From Acetoanaerobium sp041831635 (GTDB taxonomy: Bacteria > Bacillota > Clostridia > Peptostreptococcales > Filifactoraceae), in NCBI GenBank assembly GCA_041831635.1, contig JBHASY010000005.1, positions 1 to 16,856 on the forward strand: DNA of 16,856 bases, written 5' to 3'. The notes under the pieces were generated by a model. The model saw nothing but the letters and a program-made list of their open reading frames with translations, made no database searches and was not told the DNA's origin. A program made the position numbers and the translations under genes. Below are positions 14,660 to 16,856 of this stretch, piece after piece (within the stretch, counting starts at the first letter, position 1; the number at the start of each line of letters is the position of its first letter).

Positions 14660-14684
14660 TTTTTTTGTTATTTAACTGTATAAT
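14656..14684 (+). promoter_or_regulatory. Promoter of the radical SAM/TIGR03915 pair
   Basis: A perfect TATAAT at 14679-14684 directly preceded by TG lies 49 bases before the radical SAM start. The -35 position (14656-14661, TTCTTT) is poor, but T-runs at 14634-14644 and 14659-14666 may help polymerase bind. Confidence 0.6.
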
Positions 14685-14733
14685 ATAACCATAGTTAATC
14701 TCTCATCAGTAATTATATAGCGAGGTCAATCCT

Positions 14734-16014
14734 ATGGAAACTCAAGATAAATTAAAAATTCTTGCCGATTCAGCTAAATATGATGTTTCTTGTTCCTCTA
14801 GCGGCGGCAGTGAAAGAAAGTCCAACAGTAAAAGCATCGGCAACATTCATCAAAGCGGTATCTGTCACAGTTTTACAGCCGATGGCAGATGTGTTTCTTT
14901 GTTTAAAATTTTGCTTTCCAATGCTTGTATTTACGATTGTAAATACTGTATTAACAAGGTTACTAATGATATAAAAAGAGCAACTTTCACTCCAAAAGAA
15001 TTATGCGAACTGACTATAGGTTTTTACAAGAGAAACTACATAGAAGGTCTGTTTCTAAGTTCCGCTATCGTAAAAGATCCTAATTACACTATGGAACTTC
15101 TCGTAAAAACTGTAACTATGCTTAGAACTGAGTATCATTTTAGAGGTTATATCCATCTAAAAGCAATCCCCGGTGCCAGTCAAGCACTTATAACTCAGGC
15201 AGGTTTTTATGTAGATAGACTCAGTGCGAATATAGAACTTCCCAGCAAGGATTCATTAAAAATTTTAGCTCCTCAAAAAACATATAAGGATATACTTACT
15301 CCTATGCATACAATAAATCAAAAACTTTTAGAGCCCGATAAAATAAAATGTAAAAAGCTTTTTGTTCCTGCCGGCCAAAGCACTCAACTGATAGTAGGAG
15401 CATCGCCTGAGCCTGATGGACACATAATCAGACTTTCAGAAGAACTTTACAATAGATTTTCTTTAAAAAGAGTCTACTACTCTTCATATATTCCGGTTAA
15501 TGAAGATAATTTACTCCCTGCTGTAAAAGAACCTGCATTTTTAAGAGAACACAGACTCTATCAAGCTGATTGGCTACTTAGATTTTACGGTTTCAAGGCA
15601 AGTGAGTTGCTATCCGTAAATCAAAATTTCAACTTATCACTCGACCCTAAAACCAACTACGCTCTTAACAATATGAATTTATTTCCTGTAAACGTTCAGA
15701 CAGCCGATTATAAGCTACTACTTAGAGTTCCCGGCATAGGAATAAGAAGTGCAAAAAAAATAGTAGACGCCAGAAGATTTACTAACCTCAGATTTGAAGA
15801 TTTGGTAAAAATAGGTGTCGTTATGAAAAGAGCAAAATATTTTATTGTTTGTAATGGAAAATATTTTATGGGGTTAAAATTTAGAGAAGAAAACATAAAA
15901 GATTATATCATCGTGGACGAGAAAATAAAAAACAAAGTATCTGAGGGTGTTCAGCTAAGTATATTCGACTTGCCAAACTATGACCTTATGAGCAGTGTGA
16001 CAGGCGAATATTGA
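14734..16014 (+). CDS. Putative DNA modification/repair radical SAM protein (TIGR03916)
   Basis: A 426-residue radical SAM enzyme. The iron-sulfur motif is CIYDCKYC (C65, C69, C72), with extra cysteines at 20, 44 and 53. The radical SAM barrel follows, and near the C terminus there is a helix-hairpin-helix DNA-binding motif, VPGIGIRSAKKIVDAR (332-347). This combination and the adjacent TIGR03915 gene fit the TIGR03916 family, known to occur paired with TIGR03915 and, in some genomes, with a uracil-DNA-glycosylase-like domain; the reaction is not established. The ATG at 14734 follows GAGGT (14722-14726). A LexA box in the promoter suggests DNA-damage induction. The two genes are 21 bases apart and probably co-transcribed. 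Confidence 0.9.
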   Translation: METQDKLKILADSAKYDVSCSSSGGSERKSNSKSIGNIHQSGICHSFTADGRCVSLFKILLSNACIYDCKYCINKVTNDIKRATFTPKELCELTIGFYKRNYIEGLFLSSAIVKDPNYTMELLVKTVTMLRTEYHFRGYIHLKAIPGASQALITQAGFYVDRLSANIELPSKDSLKILAPQKTYKDILTPMHTINQKLLEPDKIKCKKLFVPAGQSTQLIVGASPEPDGHIIRLSEELYNRFSLKRVYYSSYIPVNEDNLLPAVKEPAFLREHRLYQADWLLRFYGFKASELLSVNQNFNLSLDPKTNYALNNMNLFPVNVQTADYKLLLRVPGIGIRSAKKIVDARRFTNLRFEDLVKIGVVMKRAKYFIVCNGKYFMGLKFREENIKDYIIVDEKIKNKVSEGVQLSIFDLPNYDLMSSVTGEY

Positions 16015-16035
16015 TGTGATAAGGAGATTTTCATT

Positions 16036-16764
16036 ATGCCTATTTTATTATACGATTCCACATTTGACGGGCTGCTGTGTGCTATAGCTAAGGCATTCCA
16101 CTACGATTATGATAATGTAACTATAAACGATAAATCTCTAAGCCAGATTTCACTTATCGACGAGATGATAGCTATAGGAACTAACCCTGTTCTTTCACAA
16201 AAAATCTACAATAGAATAATAAATCGTTGGGGAAACTTAACTATAGAAAACATCTATAAAGCCTATATATATCCTGAAACTGAAACCTTGATATTTAAGT
16301 ACTTATACTTACTTACTAAAGAAAACTCTAGCCCTTTAGAAACCTTATCTCACATAGAACTTACAGTTTTAGATAAGAGAATACACTCCGTTTCAAAAGA
16401 TATTGAACGCTGGTATGGTTTTTTGAGATTTCAAGAAATAGATGAAAATACTTTTTATGCATATTATGAACCTAAGTTTGATATAACAAATTTGATTATC
16501 CCACACTTTATCAGAAGATTTCCAAATCAAAATTTAATAATTCACGATACATCAAGAGGTTATGCGGCATTTTATAATCAAACAGAAACAGTATATCATA
16601 AATTAAAAAAACTAAACCTGAACTTACTTTCAAGCTATGAAAACAGCTACCGACAAATGTGGAAAGAATACTTAAATCATCTCACTATAAACGAAAGAGT
16701 AAATACAAAAAGACAAAGGGAGTATCCCAAAGATTGTGTAAACCTTCAAACTGATGTAAGATGA
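16036..16764 (+). CDS. Probable DNA metabolism protein (TIGR03915), C terminus replaced by IS
   Basis: Partner of the radical SAM protein. The 242-residue frame shows the TIGR03915 hallmarks: LLYDSTFDGLLCAI at the start, WYGFLRFQEI (126-135), EPKFDITNLIIPHFIRRFPNQNLIIHD (145-171), and the end motif YLNHLTINERVNTKRQ. Family members continue with about a dozen more residues (QYMPKRYW-like). Here, from residue 228, the frame runs into the left end of an IS256-family element (16718) and ends with 15 IS-encoded residues. Most of the domain is intact, so the protein may still work, but loss of the conserved tail is a real change. The start follows AAGGAG (16020-16025), ten bases before the ATG. Confidence 0.85.
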   Translation: MPILLYDSTFDGLLCAIAKAFHYDYDNVTINDKSLSQISLIDEMIAIGTNPVLSQKIYNRIINRWGNLTIENIYKAYIYPETETLIFKYLYLLTKENSSPLETLSHIELTVLDKRIHSVSKDIERWYGFLRFQEIDENTFYAYYEPKFDITNLIIPHFIRRFPNQNLIIHDTSRGYAAFYNQTETVYHKLKKLNLNLLSSYENSYRQMWKEYLNHLTINERVNTKRQREYPKDCVNLQTDVR

Positions 16765-16856
16765 ACTTACCAGTTTGGAGGTTTATTTTATGGCAAGGAA
16801 AAAGGATTCCCCTCAAAAGGCAGCCCTTCGGGAGATGATGGGCAACTATCTGAAAG
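16718..16856 (+). mobile_element. IS256-family element, left end (runs off the window)
   Basis: The element starts GGGAGTATCCCAAAGATTG; its first 26 bases match 24 of 26 in the deleted copy at 5055, and the similarity continues into the transposase start. The end position is fixed by the copy at 5055, whose ends are marked by a target duplication. If the same rule holds, the duplicated target here is AAGACAAA (16710-16717) and should be found again beyond the window. The element lies in the same orientation as the gene it interrupts. Confidence 0.85.
16790..16856 (+). CDS. IS256-family transposase, N-terminal start (partial)
   Basis: The first 22 codons of a mutator-type transposase, MARKKDSPQKAALREMMGNY..., open to the window end, with GGAGG before an ATG at 16790. 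The same stretch in the deleted copy at 5128 has lost its start codon and gained a stop, so this copy is the more intact. If complete it would provide the DDE enzyme able to act on both copies. Only the N terminus can be judged here. Confidence 0.8.
   Translation, partial: MARKKDSPQKAALREMMGNYLK

Noticed and set aside
1..16856. CRISPR array, tRNA or rRNA genes
   Set aside because: No regularly spaced repeats and no tRNA- or rRNA-like sequence were seen on either strand by eye.

Overview
The window reads as chromosome of a low-G+C, Gram-positive anaerobe of the Clostridia/Tissierellia kind. The evidence is A+T-rich coding sequence, strong GGAGG-type ribosome binding sites, TnpW/TnpX-type mobilisation genes, a YtrA-type GntR regulator, a yybP-ykoY manganese riboswitch and a Gram-positive LexA box. 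I cannot name the species.

Region 1 (1-3751) is a decayed mobilisable element. After the last codons of an alpha/beta hydrolase (cargo or host) come a DUF3847-type accessory gene, an oriT-like stretch with a tandem 30-bp duplication and several hairpins, a MobA/MobL (MobQ) relaxase broken by a one-base frameshift in an A-run, an orphan membrane protein, an orphan zinc-ribbon protein, a short tnpW-like gene and only the C-terminal part of a TnpX-type large serine recombinase. Without an intact recombinase the element probably cannot excise by itself.

Region 2 (3752-5856) is a junk-and-junction zone. It holds a visibly more G+C-rich gene for an HTH_XRE protein with six membrane segments, lying between two identical 32-bp direct repeats, the first of which abuts the truncation point of the recombinase. 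It is followed by a 698-bp internally deleted IS256-family element that still has its inverted repeats and a perfect 8-bp target duplication.

Region 3 (5857-14511, all on the minus strand) is ordinary chromosome: mscL; an OmpR-type response regulator with its overlapping histidine kinase; a P2A-type cation ATPase behind a manganese (yybP-ykoY) riboswitch whose P1 stem shares bases with an intrinsic terminator; and an operon of GntR/YtrA regulator, ABC ATPase, ABC-2 permease and a membrane-anchored protein of unknown family, with its own promoter and repeated operator-like sequence.

Region 4 (14595-16856, plus strand) holds the paired DNA modification/repair genes of the TIGR03916 (radical SAM) and TIGR03915 families, with a near-perfect LexA box in the promoter. 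A second copy of the same IS256-family element has inserted at 16718. It replaces the last residues of the TIGR03915 protein and runs off the window end with an apparently intact transposase start.

The clearest points for follow-up are the SOS box on the radical SAM/TIGR03915 pair, the deletion-derivative IS beside an apparently intact relative, the slippery-sequence frameshift in the relaxase, and the riboswitch-controlled ATPase.
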